Source of the DNA: Himantopus leucocephalus
Lineage: Eukaryota; Chordata; Aves; Charadriiformes; Recurvirostridae
DNA: 64,000 nucleotides
Assembly (NCBI GenBank): GCA_003993805.1
Contig: RSEF01000014.1
Span: forward strand, 2,605,941 to 2,669,940
Direction of reading: 5' to 3'
Below the pieces are notes generated by a model. That model did not search any database and was not told the origin of the DNA. It was given only the letters and a program-made list of their open reading frames with translations. A program made the translations under genes and the position numbers. This document shows positions 42,331 to 63,803 of the stretch, piece by piece (the stretch's first letter is position 1; each line of letters starts with the position of its first letter).

Positions 42331-45300
42331 CGCCTTCCACAGCGGCCCGTGAGATACTGTAGGTGGGGAGCGGGTCTGTCAGTGCTTAACAGTTAAAATC
42401 GAGTTATTGCTAGTATCTTCTTGCTATTGTGATCTTTAATAAGTAAATTCAAGAAGGTATGGTCTCTATTTTTAGATAGCAGTGCATTGTGTAGTTCACG
42501 TGATAAATCTTTAGTGTTACTAGTTTTTGAACAGGGCAGTGTACTTATGTACTTACTAACGACCAGGGTGGTGAGACTGAGCGCGCCTCAACGAGCCCAG
42601 GGTGACCCCAGGCCGGGGGAGGCTGTTGGTACGCTGGAGGCAGGGCTGTTGTTCGGAGGGACCCTCGGCGAGCTGGGGAAATGGACTCACAGAAACTTCC
42701 TGGAGCTCAACGAGGGCGAACGCAAAGTCCCGCGTGTGGGATGGAATAATCTCGTGCATCGTGACAGGCCAGGGGCCAACTGGTTAGAAAGCAGCTTGGC
42801 AAAACAGGCATGGGGAGTCCTAGAGAACAGCGGGTCGTATGTGAATCAGCAGTGTGCCCTTGTGGCAGTGGAAGCTAAGAGTGTACCGGGCTGTGTGCCT
42901 GAGCCTGCAGGAGCAGCTCGGGTGAACTGATTGCCTCCCCTCTGTTCAGCGCCCGTGAGACTGGGCACTGCGTTCATCTGGGGCTTCCCAGAGCAGGAGA
43001 GATACTGACAACCTGCAGCAAGCCCAGTGGAGGGCCCCTGAGCTGGTCAGGGGGCCGCAGTCCGTGATGTACCAGGAGAGCCTTAGATAACTGGATTTGT
43101 GCAGCCTGAAGAAGAGATGATGTGGAAGGGGGTCTGATGGCTGTCTTCACCTGCCTAAAGGGTGGCTATAGAGGATGGAATGAGGTGGTCCTTGAAGTGA
43201 GAGGGTGAGAGGTAATGGAAGAAGTTCCAGCAAGGGGAATTCTGATGAAATAGAAGAAAAAATTTTCACAGTAAAGTGGTCAAACAGCAGAGTGGGGCCT
43301 GGAAAGGTTGTGGAACCTCCATCCAGTCAGAACTCGACTGGACAAGTCCGTGAGCAATCTGAGCTAGCTTTCAAGCTAGCCATGTTTTGATCTGGCTTTG
43401 AAGCTATCCTTGCTTTGAACTAGCTGTGAAGTGACATGGGCCTGTGATTTCAATAGCCTTCAATTTGTAAAGCATTTTGAGATATCTTGGGATGACTGAC
43501 TGCTTAAGTGTGCTTAAATATGCCTTTTATTACAGAAGCTTATTTAGGTACAAGATAAAATTCTGCCTAGGAAGTTAAGGTATTAAAGTTAAAAACCAAG
43601 CAAACCATGAACTCAGTATTCTTTAACTGTCATTCTGTTAAAATGCATTTGCACTGATTTTTTTTTCAAATTTTAGGAAGAAAAGAAGATTCTCTTCTAT
43701 CACCCAAATGAAGTAGAAAAGAATGAAAAAATTAGAAATGTGGGACTATGTGAAGCTATAGTACAATTTACAAGGTATGAAGTCTGCGTGCATGGCTCAT
43801 TGTGTTAGCACAAGCACTGTATTTTAAATTTCCCAATCATGTTTTCTTTTTGTGTGTACAAATATCTATGTCTACATATATGTTTTCTTTCCAGGACCTT
43901 TAGTCCAACAAAACCTGCAAAATCCCTACATACACAGAAGAATAGACAATTTTTCCATGAGCCTGAAGAAAACTTCTGGATGGTCATGGTATTTACGCAT
44001 GTGATATGCATATTTCTAACACGTCATACTGCAATGTTTTCAATGCATTCTGCATTGTCTAATACCAGCCTGTTCCACTTTCTAGGTTGTACGGAATCCC
44101 ATAATAGAAAAACACAAAGATGGAAAGCCAGTCTATGAATATCAGGAAGAAGAATTACTGGTAATAGTAAACATTTTCCTTTTTTTTTTTTTTTTTCAAA
44201 ATGGGTTACACTGTATTTTAAGAGTACCTCCAGAAATATCTTAGTTTGATTCTTCTTGAACTGCTACCAAATTGATTTTCATATATATCTTCATAAATGG
44301 AAAAAGGGCCAAGTACCTTTCAATAAAGTGTAAAGAAGAGAACAAGATAGAGAATTATCCAGATAGCAGTTCGACATCACCCAATAAACATCAGTGAAAT
44401 GTACAGCTGTGAGACTTCTAGCTTGGAATAGGTGAATATTTCTTAGCATCTGTTTGTTCTTGCAAGATTTTAAATCTATTTGTTTTTATTAGGTTTAAGT
44501 ATACATGTATACTTTCTTAAGTGTATTTTCACAAGACTGCTTGTAATCTTTACTAATAATGTGGGAAAACAAACAGCTTATAACTGTCACGGGATTTCTT
44601 GTCCAACCTGCAGTATGATTAGGTCAGTTTAATTGTATAAAGGAAGGTATTTGGCTGGGTGGGATAATATTTAAAAAGCTGGTTGCTTATGCTGCCTCTG
44701 TTCATTACAGCGTGCACTAGTTCTGTTCCTCATTGTGATCCAAGAAAAGGGTTGGTATCATAGGCACTCTATTTTGCCAGGCAAACAACAAAATAGTATC
44801 TTTTTCATCTGGGTTGAGATCCTAGCCCAATAAAAACCTGCTATGGTGTCCCGCCTCCCTTAGCCTGTGACCTGGATGAAGAGGAAACTACTCAGATAAA
44901 AGTTCATTTTCACCGACCACTGGCCTTAAGAAAGGGGGCTATTTCTAACTGGTATCTTGTGCATGAGTTAATGAGGCACTTTTGGTATTAAATGAAAGGG
45001 GGGCAAGGGACTCCCTTTATTGAAATAGTACTTTATAAGTACAAAGAAATTTCCAGATGCTGACTGAAAATGCTATTTAACTTTGCAGAGATTGATTTTT
45101 CTAATTTGTGTGTTTGCTGGCCCTTTGAAAACATATGTTACGTGTAGCTCAGCCAAAATATTTGAAATTCTGCCTCTGCTTATACTGATATCCTGCTCTC
45201 TTTTCTGCAGGACAAGGTTTATAGTTCGGTGCTACAGCAATGCTACAGCATGTACAAGGTAGAGTTAATACTACAGGCTCCTCTTCTGGGCAGAGAAGAG

Positions 45301-48300
45301 ATCCTCATGGTACCGTCAGGATGTGCAAGCTCATCATTGCTTTGACATTCTTGTCTCATTACTGTTGTCTGCTCTCTTCCTGAAGCTGTAACGGTGTTAA
45401 TGGAAGACAAAAATGAAGCTTTTGCAGTTCCCTATTCTGGTTCAGTAGCTTATTGTAAAAATAAGAGCCTTCTGATTTCTCTGAAGTCCCAATTTCTTCT
45501 TTCATGTGCAGTTACACTATTAAGCACTTGAGTTTGATGGTGTTAGATATTATCTGTTGGAGAAACAATACTGGGTAAAGGCCATCTTGCTTTTAGAAAG
45601 CAAGAGCATAAGATACTTAAGCAACACAGATAACTAATTTCTCTACCATCAAAGAGTTTAGTTTCCTTTTCTATCTAATTCTGCCACTGCTGCCATATAT
45701 ACCAGGACTCTGCAAATTTGAGAGAGAGATTTTCAATAAATCATTTGCATGTATGTGGAGTCTAAATACTGAGAAACAGGAGCTGTATTGTAATCTAGTT
45801 ATATTCATGGCCAAGTTAGAACCCAACTGACTGATTTTCTTTTTTTCTTTTAACTATTAGCTTTTCAATGGCACATTCCTGAAAGCCATGGAAGATGGAG
45901 GTGTAAAAGTTCTAAAGGAGAGACTAGAGAAATTCTTCCATCGGGTAAGACCTTATTTTTCAGGCATATACAGTGTGCTTCCACATTGCAAATAAAATGC
46001 AAAAACCTTCTCTATGTGGCTGCACTGTAACTAACACATAGGCAGTGGAAAAGGTGTAGCGGCAACACAAAAAGTCTGGTTACCTCTTTTTTTCAAATAC
46101 TTCCTGCTTCCTACTAACACAGTAGCGTCTTTAAATGGGAGTTGAACCACAAGCAGGGTTATGGCTTCATGGAACAGCTTAGCTGTTGGATATTTTTTCT
46201 GATGGAATCACGTTCATCCTTTGGAAATTCTGCTTTAACATTTGAATTGGTTAGCGTGATAACAGTCCATGCAGACCTATTTGAGTAGCCGTTGCAGAAT
46301 CATTCAGGTTGGAAGAAATCTGGAGAGGTCATCTAGTTCAGCCTCCTCCTCAAAGCAGGGTAACACTGAATTCTGACTAGGCTGCATAAGGCTTTGGCTG
46401 GCTGAGTCTTGAAAATACCCAGGGATGGAGATTCCACAACTGCATGCACAGACTGAAAGTCCTGCAGTGCTCTGAAGTAATGGGTAGTTGTAATTTTTAA
46501 CTTCTCCCCCACACCCTGCCGCCCACGTGGAATTAGTAGTCATGCCTGATAAGGTTTCAGGAAATACTGCCTTGGTTGTAATTAGTCTTCAGAATTTAAT
46601 TTCAATCTTTAAAGGCAAATGTTTTAGCAAAAGGATGGAAAGCAAAACCTATTTGTGAGCAAGAAATCCATCAAATATTATTCAGGTATTTTTCATATAA
46701 AGTAACTGACAGAGTAGTCATGTCTGGGAGAATTTTGAGTTCCTACATGAAAAGCTTCATCAAGTTAGCTTTAAAAGATGGCAACCAAGTGTCTGTCTGC
46801 TCCCTTTTTTCTCATTTGCACGGAAGGAAACAGAGGACTGCTGTCAGCAGTTAGTTCTTTTGTGGTAGAGATGCGAATATAGATATCTCTGATAATGATG
46901 GAGTGTAGACACTGTATACTGGTGTTTAAAATTTTGTTCTCTCAGCAGGTTTTTAAAATAACACAATATTGTGTCAGTGTAAACAAAAGTACAGTTCGTT
47001 TTGATTTTTAGGACAGCCTTCGCTTGTGGGTTTTTGGCTTTTTTGCATGTTTTTTGTAAGACTATCATAGACTCTAGAATGAACACTTGGCATAAGGAGT
47101 ACTTGTTTGATTAGCTGGCATATACTTCTGTCTAGACTAAATTAAAAAATAGAGCACGGCAAAAAGGGAAGTAATAGATTTTCATCTTAAAACATTGTTT
47201 TTCTTTGAAGTTCCTACTGAAGATAAAACAGTAGTCACTATAGATTTGTATAACAAAGAAATCCAAGGAAAAGTTGTTTCTCTGTTTCACTGGGGAATTA
47301 GAAATGCTTAAAAAGTTTGGTCACACAAGTTGTGACCTTCGTTCACCCTACTGAACGAATTGGCTGCATGTTGCTGGCAGGCTTCGACTGCACCGAAACT
47401 CTGAAAGGAAATGAGACTTGGATTATAAACTGTGACAGAGATCTGTCATACTACTTGTCTGCAAGTATTTTACTTCTTGGGTTTTTTGGTAATGTGAAAT
47501 GACTGTAGAGGGAGCCACTGGATAACTCATCTTTCACGGAGCAGAACATTTGATATTGCATTTGAAATCTCTTGCTAAAGGTTACAGTCTATCAAGAAAG
47601 AGAATAATAGAAAGTATCTTTTCCTTTGCACGTTGAAAACTAATGAATTTATCTGCTAATATTTCTATGGGGTTAGTTCTCAAATTAAGTATTAGTAAGA
47701 TAGGCTGTGCTTTCTTATCCCCTCAAAAGATCTTGAGCTAGCCTTAAAAGCTGTTGTTGCTATGATTAAATAGCAAGCTGACATCTGGAATCATATTCAC
47801 ACATAGAATCATAGAGTGGTTTGGGTGGGAAGGGACCTTTAAAGGCCATCTAGTCCAACCCCCTGCCATGAGCAGGGACATCTTCAACTAGATCAGGGTG
47901 CTCAGAGCCCCGTCCAGCCTGGCCTGGAATGTTTCCAGGGATCTACTCTCAATCTACCTTCTTTTAGTTTAAAACTATTACCCCTTCTTCTGTTGCTACA
48001 GGCCCTGTTAAAAAGTCTGTCCCCATGTGAAGGAGTATGTCATATAAGCAGAATTGGAAGGGGTTTTGTTTTGGATCGTTAGTGTAGATTACTAGGGATT
48101 AGACTCAAACTTGTCATTTAAATCTACATATTGGAAGTTTTCCAAACTCTAAAAAACAACTGTCATTTATTCTCTTAGTACTTGCAGACACTGCATTTAC
48201 AGTCCTGTGATCTGCTGGATGTGTTTTGTGGAATCAGCTTCTTTCCACTGGATAAAATGACTTACTTGAAAATTCAGTCATTTATTAATAGGATGGAAGA

Positions 48301-51300
48301 AAGCCTGAACATTGTCAAGTATACTGCATTTCTCTACAATGACCAGCTTATCTGGTAGGTACTTCAATAATTCTTTTGTGTCTTCAATTTCTCGTTCTAT
48401 AAATAAGTGCCATAATAGCAAAGCTTCTGAAACAGTGAGAGTTGCATGAAAATGAGAAAACTGGATGGTAAGATGAGTCATATGTAAGAAGGGCATTGGT
48501 GTTTGGCTTTAAAATCTCTAACATATACCAGATTATTTCTTCCAAGTTGGCCTGAGGAGCAGTTAGAGAAGTGTCCTTGTCATTTCCATCACACAGAGCC
48601 TCTGTGCATACACAGAAGTTCCTCTGTAGGACCTCTTAGTAGAAAAGGTTTATTAAAGGATTGTTCTTTATGTGGTTCTGAACCAGAAAGTTGCAATGGT
48701 CATGAAGAGTTTTTATTAAAAATGGACCTAAGAATAGCAAATTCGATCTTTGTTTAAATATTGTTTCTATTTCCCTTCTGGTTTACAGCTAATTTAGATG
48801 TGCTTTGTATTTAGCAAATAAACTAATATTTTATTAAAAATGAATGTTCTGGGATTGAATCTACTGAGACATTGAAACATTGCTTGTTTGGTGTGTGCTT
48901 TGCCTGAGCTTTGGTTAGAGGAATCTGAACTGCTGCATAAGCATGACTTGCATTTCTTTTTTCTCCCTGATGTTTTAGGAGTGGACTTGAACAAGATGAC
49001 ATGAGAATTTTGTACAAATATCTCACGACATCTCTGTTTCCAAGGCACATGGAGCCTGAGGTATGGGACTTGGGTTTTTGCGGGGGACATGGGGGGGGGT
49101 GGGCGAGGGCAGAGGTTGTTGCTGGGTTTGGGGTTTGTGTTTGGTTGGGTTTTTTTTCTTCGTTTCTTTTTGTTTACCTGGTACCACTAAGGGCTAAAAT
49201 ACCAAAGAGGAGTACCTCTCTTCCCTCCCCTCTTAAAATTTAGTTTAGGAATTCTGAGACTTACTGCTTTCAGGGCACTTTACTAAACTCGGTAGTATTT
49301 GCACCTAATGCTTACAATATGAATTATGCTGATGATTTGAATATGGGGTGATGACAGGGAGTTTACTGAATGTCGATACCTGATGACTGCTCAGTACTGC
49401 AAATGAATCACTTCAGCTTAATGGCGAAATGTGGCATGGAGTGCCATAAAACCACACGGAGTTAGTTATCCCTCCCCACATCAAAAAGCTCCATAAGCTA
49501 AGTTTTAAAATTAATAAATGCAAAATCAGAATGCCCTGTTCTGTCAGCAGCTCTTACACTTTAGCTTTACCTCCTTCATGTTACAACAAGAGTATACATC
49601 TCCATGAGCGGTAGTTTCTGCAAATGGTTTGCTTTTATTTGGTTTAAAGACAGTCCACAAAAAGTAACAGAAAATACCTCTAAGTTGTTTTTTCTTGTGT
49701 GTGTTCTTTTTCGCTTCAGTTAGCGGGAAGAGATTCTCCAATACGTGCTGAAATGCCAGGAAATCTACAACACTATGGAAGGTAGCTTTTGTTTACTGTC
49801 ACCACCTACTGCTGCTTCCCTCAAGGGCAAAATGTTTGGGAGGCGTAGGTGTCATTTGAGTACATAGTCCACACATGGTTCATTCTAGAGGGTCACACAG
49901 TAGTTGGTGCAATGTAAAACTTGACCTCTGGAAAAGAAGAGAAAAGGTTTCATTAACATTACTGTGTGTTTATTTTTCTTCCCTGCTGTTCTTAATGCAC
50001 TGCATGAAAAATTTTGGAAGCGCCCCTGTCATTTCTTTTCAGTCAGGCACTTCAGACAAAGGCATAATTTATTCTAGGGATTTATCTATTTATTTTTCCT
50101 CTGTGCTCAGCATGTCAGAGTGGGCAATTCTGTACTCAAGCAGCTGAGCAACATTATTTTGAATAATTGTGGGTTTGGACATATTTCTTTAATCACGATA
50201 ATTCCTCTTGCCTGATTTATTGTATTCTTTTGGGATCAAGGCACTGGCACACACTCCCTGTCCTGTGTCCATCTGTCCTTGCCCCAAGTTTAGGTGCTTC
50301 TAATACACCACTGTTCTACATAAAACTAATTTGAATGTACTGTTGGAGAGCAAAGGAAGAGTTCTTTGCCAGTAGCAACAAACAAAGCGTTTTTAAAGAT
50401 AGTCACAACTTGAATGCGGAAAGAGTTTTGTTGTTTTTTCTTTGATCTGCGCAGTTTATTTCCTTGGTGTTTTTCTGGCTTCCTGATCCTGTTTCTGTAA
50501 ATCTTTGGGGCATATATGCAAATAATACTTTGAAAATTTAAGAGTGCTGAGATAATCCATAAAGGGCTCTATGCCTATCTGGATAGCTGAAACCTCGTTG
50601 TATTCAAATATATCTCATGGAATATTGTGTCCTGCTGTGGAGCCCCCAGCATCAGAAGGACAGGGACCTGTTGGAGTGGGGCCAGAGGAGGCNNNNNNNN
50701 NNNNNNNNNNNNNNNNNNNNNNNNNNNNNNNNNNNNNNNNNNNNNNNNNNNNNNNNNNNNNNNNNNNNNNNNNNNNNNNNNNNNNNNNNNNNTTTTTTTT
50801 TTTTTTTTAAAGTGTTAAAATTAAGTTTGATCATGCCACAAATCTTAATGAACTTGATCTTTTCAATGGGAAGGTAACTTCAGGATGTCTGAGTAAGCTT
50901 TGCACTGGCTTGTTACCTGTTCTCTGTGACGGCTGTGCTTACAGAACATGTCAGTATTCACATTTTTTTTTAAAAAATCTTCCTAGGGCTGAGAAGGAGC
51001 CTCAGTTTAAGTTTATCTATTTCAATCACATGAACCTGGCAGAGAAAAGTACCATTCACATGAGGAAAACACCCAGTGTATCGCTTGCATCTGTTCACCC
51101 TGACCTCATGAAGATTCTCGGTGACATCAACAGTGACTTCTCCAGGTAATGCTTAACTATTAAATAGTCTGTAACTCCTTCTGCCAAGTAGATTTTTTTT
51201 TTTCACAAGTGAAGCTTTCATGTCTCTTTGTTCACAGATGGCTATTTGTAGCTCTGTGAGATAAATGGTGTAACATGGGTCATTTTTGGTATTTTGTGTT

Positions 51301-53550
51301 GGTTTAGAAGTAGTCTGTCTTCAACAAAACTTCTATTGTCCTTTTGAAAAATAATTTAAAGAAGGGCCAGGGCCTCTATTCAAGAAAATATCTAATCTGT
51401 TTGAAGCTTCAAAGTAGCCATAACAAACTTAGAAGGAATGTGGAGCCTTGTGCTTGTGCACTGAAGTCTGCCTAATCTGTGGGTAAGTAGTATAAAGGAC
51501 AGGGAAACCCGCTTCTGCCTGAATCATGTCCTCCTCTGGAACAGCTGGCTGCTTCTAGGGATTAGACAACAGACGAAATGCAACCTTGCAGTTCCTACAG
51601 TGCTGCTGACAGAGAAGGTAACTGGCTGCTTCTCAGTGGGCATTGTGCTTCAAGGTGGGAGAGACCCTCTGTCACTATAAAAATTAATAAAGAACACGAA
51701 AATGCTGAATGATTGCTAGTCACTAGTTAGTTAGACATCACAATCTTCCCACTCTTCTTAAGGACAGGGCTTTAATTTTTCTATAAATGAAAAAGGAATG
51801 TTTCATCATATTGTGGAAGTACTGGGTTAGTGACAGCTTTATGTAATAGATGTTGTTGCTGAGCACGGTTTAGCTCTAGGTTTAACAATGAGATAGGTGA
51901 AAGCTTAGTTTCACAATACCATCTGCAACTTTCAGTATTCGGTCACTGCGTAGCAAATCATAACTATGCCATGTGTCCCCAACTGTATGGAGGACGGGTG
52001 TTTATCCAGAGCACTGGGGTGCATGGCTGATGGACGAACTCACGACTTGCTCAGCTGGGGGTGTAATTGTCCTCAGGAGCCACTTCTGAAGTCTGCGCTA
52101 GTGTTGGTAGTCTGTCTTTGATACTGCACAACCCCAACAATTTATGACAATAAGCTGTCCTAATGATTACAAATAAAGTTGTTGAAAATGAACTTGCTGC
52201 CACCTTCTTTACTTCCTAAAACTTCTTTCAGAGTTGATGAAGATGAGGAAATTATTGTGAAGGCAATGAGTGATTACTGGGTAGTTGGGAAAAAGTCTGA
52301 CCAGCGAGAACTGTATGTTATTTTGAATCAAAAAAATGCAAATCTGATTGAAGTTAACGGTAAGGATTGTTTTTTATTACCTTTAAATACAGTTACTACT
52401 AAAATGTATGTCCCTGGAGAAGTAGTAAAAGCCATCTCACAAGAAATCTAGAGAGGGATTGATCTGTGATAGATGAGGTAAGTTTGCATAAGTTTTTAGT
52501 CTGCTTTCTACCAGCTGTGAAAGAACAGCATAAATATTCAGCAGACATTCTTAATTATTAATCAGTCATCTTCCTCCTTCAAATAATAGAGCTCTGTGAG
52601 CTTGGTTTAGGAGTAATTAATGAAGTGTATTAGAGGTGAGGGATGGACATATTTATACGCGAGTTAGGTTCTATTTGCCAGTGATCCATGGGTAGGTTAC
52701 TCGTACATCATGTCTATCCCGTCAGTGATCCTCACTCCAGTGTTGTCTTGTTTCTAATGCTGTTTTGAGAATGATTTACTATGACTAAGAGTGCAAATTA
52801 AGATGCAATAAGCTTGTAAATAGACTAAGACAAAGGGCAGTTTGAGTCTTGCAGCAATTTTAGGGCACTCGTTTTAACAGGAGGCAATGTGCTCACTTGG
52901 ATGGCGGGAAAGAATTAATACTTTTCCAAGACCTAAGCCTAGCAGCCTAAACTTTAAAAAGAGGGATGAGTTGTGTGACTTACACCATGATATCTAATTG
53001 TCTTTGAGGATTAAACCTGCCATACAGGAAGAGTAGATGAGTGTTTCTGTGCCTGACAAACTCGGGGAGGACTGCTACCCCCAAAATGTCATCTGCCAAA
53101 TGGCACAAAGCAAGAGTTTTGCTGACTTGATTTCCTGTAACAGCCTGCAGCAATCCCTCCTTCGCCTGCAAAGGGGTTACAACGTGTTTCCCTGTGTTGA
53201 AGCTCAGCCGTCTGCTGTTGCGGCATAAAATGGCCCAGCAGCAAACTCAAACCATCATTTACACTTGAGCTACTTGGAATGCAACTCATCTTTCAGACAG
53301 TGTGAAACACCAGACTTGACTCAACTTTGTCTTACTGAAGACAGAATACAATTAAGTATATTTCTACATTAGAAACTCCTAGGTTTCTTCTGTTTGAATT
53401 TAATTATATTCTCATTGATGATGCCCGGGGTTTTTCTTGCAGAGGTTCCTGTAAAATATCATACTGACATACCTTATTTTTATTTTTTTTACAGAAGAAG
53501 TGAAGAAGCTTTGTGCAACACAGTTTAATAATATTTTCTTCTTGGATTGA
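41949..53550 (+). CDS. CCZ1: CCZ1, vacuolar protein trafficking factor, RAB7 GEF subunit (internal exons lost in gap)
   Basis: With MON1, CCZ1 forms the guanine-nucleotide exchange factor that activates RAB7 on maturing endosomes and autophagosomes. Visible coding exons: 41949-42047, 43677-43774, 43895-43988, 44086-44160, 45211-45258, 45861-45944, 48179-48354, 48979-49060, 49720-49781, 50987-51145, 52232-52359, 53495-53550. The protein begins MAAAGGAGQEKQLAP and ends FNNIFFLD. Segments such as FYHPNEVEKNEKIRNVGLC and the region around LFNGTFLKAMEDGG are near-identical to vertebrate CCZ1, a longin-domain protein of about 480 residues. The visible exons total 386 codons plus stop. About 90 residues of the middle longin region, between NLQHYGR and EKEPQFKF, are absent; the 100-N gap at 50693-50792 lies in that interval. 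Joining the flanking exons happens to keep the frame. Introns carry several CR1 fragments. Tail-to-tail with RSPH10B. Confidence 0.96.
42590..43400 (+). mobile_element. CR1 LINE fragment with ORF2 remnant, CCZ1 intron 1
   Basis: About 800 bp of the 3' half of CR1 in the same orientation as CCZ1. The 42487-42930 frame still reads like the C-terminal part of CR1 ORF2 after the polymerase domain (for example a WLESSLAKQAWGVLE segment and QQCALVA). It then continues in other frames through GGGCTTCCCAGAGCAGGAGA-like DNA and the TTGTGCAGCCTGAAGAAGAG and TGGAAAGGTTGTGGAACCTC blocks. Several frame breaks show it is dead. The terminal octamer tail is not clear. Confidence 0.85.
44176..44198 (+). repeat. 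Poly-T run in CCZ1 intron 4
   Basis: Long T homopolymer shortly after the exon ending at 44160. On the minus strand it would be a poly-A tail, but I see no retroelement body attached. Confidence 0.7.
46296..46455 (-). mobile_element. Diverged CR1 3' fragment, CCZ1 intron 6
   Basis: Plus strand shows a degraded reverse-complement CR1 tail: AGAATCATTCAGGTTGGAAG, GGTCATCTAGTTCAGCCTCC, CTTGAAAATACCCAGGGATG. Minus orientation, antisense to CCZ1. Confidence 0.8.
47803..48030 (-). mobile_element. CR1 LINE 3' fragment, CCZ1 intron 6
   Basis: Plus strand starts ATAGAATCATAGAGTGGTTT, then GGAAGGGACCTTTAAAGGCC, ATCTAGTCCAACCCCCTGCC, GCTCAGAGCCCCGTCCAGCC, and ends with CTGTTGCTACAGGCCCTGTT and AAAAGTCTGTCCCC. 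It is a clear minus-strand CR1 3' end, truncated about 150 bp before the next CCZ1 exon. Confidence 0.93.
49082..49109 (+). other. Potential G-quadruplex just inside CCZ1 intron 8
   Basis: Four G tracts of 5, 9, 3 and 3 separated by ACAT, T and CGA begin 21 nt after the donor at 49061. The spacing satisfies the usual intramolecular G-quadruplex pattern on the coding strand, so it could form in the pre-mRNA next to a 5' splice site. Folding and effect are inferred. Confidence 0.55.
50610..50692 (+). mobile_element. CR1 LINE fragment running into the assembly gap
   Basis: The plus-strand frame here reads like the CR1 ORF2 C-terminal segment that includes EYCVLLWSPQHQKDRDLLEW. The corresponding DNA is GGAATATTGTGTCCTGCTGT onward. 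The match runs directly into the N block at 50693, so the full extent is unknown. Confidence 0.85.
50693..50792. other. Assembly gap (100 N) inside CCZ1
   Basis: Exactly 100 Ns, a length commonly used for gaps of unknown size. It is bordered by a CR1 fragment on the left and a T16 run (50793-50808) on the right. CCZ1 exons coding for about 90 residues are expected in this interval and are not in the flanking sequence (49782-50692 and 50793-50986). Confidence 0.97.
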
Positions 53551-53814
53551 TCTGCAAAGGGCTGATTTATTGAAGATGTCAATGTCAGACACTTGTTCAA
53601 CGTGAAAATTTATTAGTCATATTATTGACTGGAATAATGACAATAGTAAAGCAATACTTGCTTTGTAAGAATCAAAATTTCTACTAAAATCTGTAAACTC
53701 TGATCATAAAATTTTTAGATTTTAAAAATGTTTATGTGCAAACTAATTAAAAACCAGTCTGAATTCATCTGTACCATTCCATTCTGATATCGTTATGTGA
53801 ATATTTTACTGGAA

Positions 53815-53820
53815 AATAAA
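53815..53820 (+). terminator. CCZ1: Polyadenylation signal of CCZ1
   Basis: Canonical AATAAA about 265 nt after the CCZ1 stop at 53548-53550, followed within 40 nt by TTTTTGTTTTCCTGTGTT, a good U/GU-rich downstream element. Confidence 0.8.
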
Positions 53821-54381
53821 CTTAATTGTTACACTTTCAAGGGCATCTTTTTGTTTTCCTGTGTTCATTTGCATCATCATGTGACTTTCTGCTAATCTAC
53901 AAGTGAAACTAAGCTGGTTACAGCAGACCCCTGAACAACGGCCTCTCTAGGTTGACCTGTTCTTTGCAGCTCCTGCTTCAGCCTGATTTACATTCTTTGT
54001 CAAATTCTTACATACTTGTTTGTATGCAGTACTTCAGTCAAATAAACCATGTTTTAAGCAGAAACCATTTCATTGGGACACACGATCATGACAAGGTATC
54101 ACTTCTTGTATTAGCTTAACACTGAGGGAATTTTTAGGTACAAGTCGAACATTGACTTCTGGAATAGTTAAAGGGTTATGCTCCTGTAAATTACTCTGTC
54201 CTCTTTCCCAAGAGCCTTTGTGTAAGAGCAGTTTCCCTCTGAAACCAGCAAGTCCTGTGCATGCAGTTTTATCGCACTTGTATTTTAGACCTTACTGCAC
54301 ATCTGATTCTTTTGTTGTTGAGGGTTTTTTCCTTATTCAAAGAGGACTTACTTGAAGCTTCAGCAGTTCTCATTAGGAGAC
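53821..54381. other. Convergent intergenic space between CCZ1 and RSPH10B
   Basis: The stop codons of the two genes are 831 bp apart and face each other. I see no minus-strand AATAAA close to the RSPH10B stop. The nearest TTTATT on the plus strand (53609-53614) lies inside the CCZ1 3' UTR, so the two 3' UTRs may overlap. Confidence 0.5.

Positions 54382-63803
<9,422 letters not shown>

Noticed and set aside
41495..42396. Long overlapping open frames on both strands (up to 271 codons)
   Set aside because: They fall in a CpG island where stop codons are scarce. Codon content is Pro/Arg/Ala/Gly-rich in every frame, and only the CCZ1 exon-1 frame continues by splicing into a known protein.
42487..42930. 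147-codon frame in CCZ1 intron 1
   Set aside because: Its second half resembles the CR1 ORF2 C-terminus. It is a dead LINE remnant, not a host gene.
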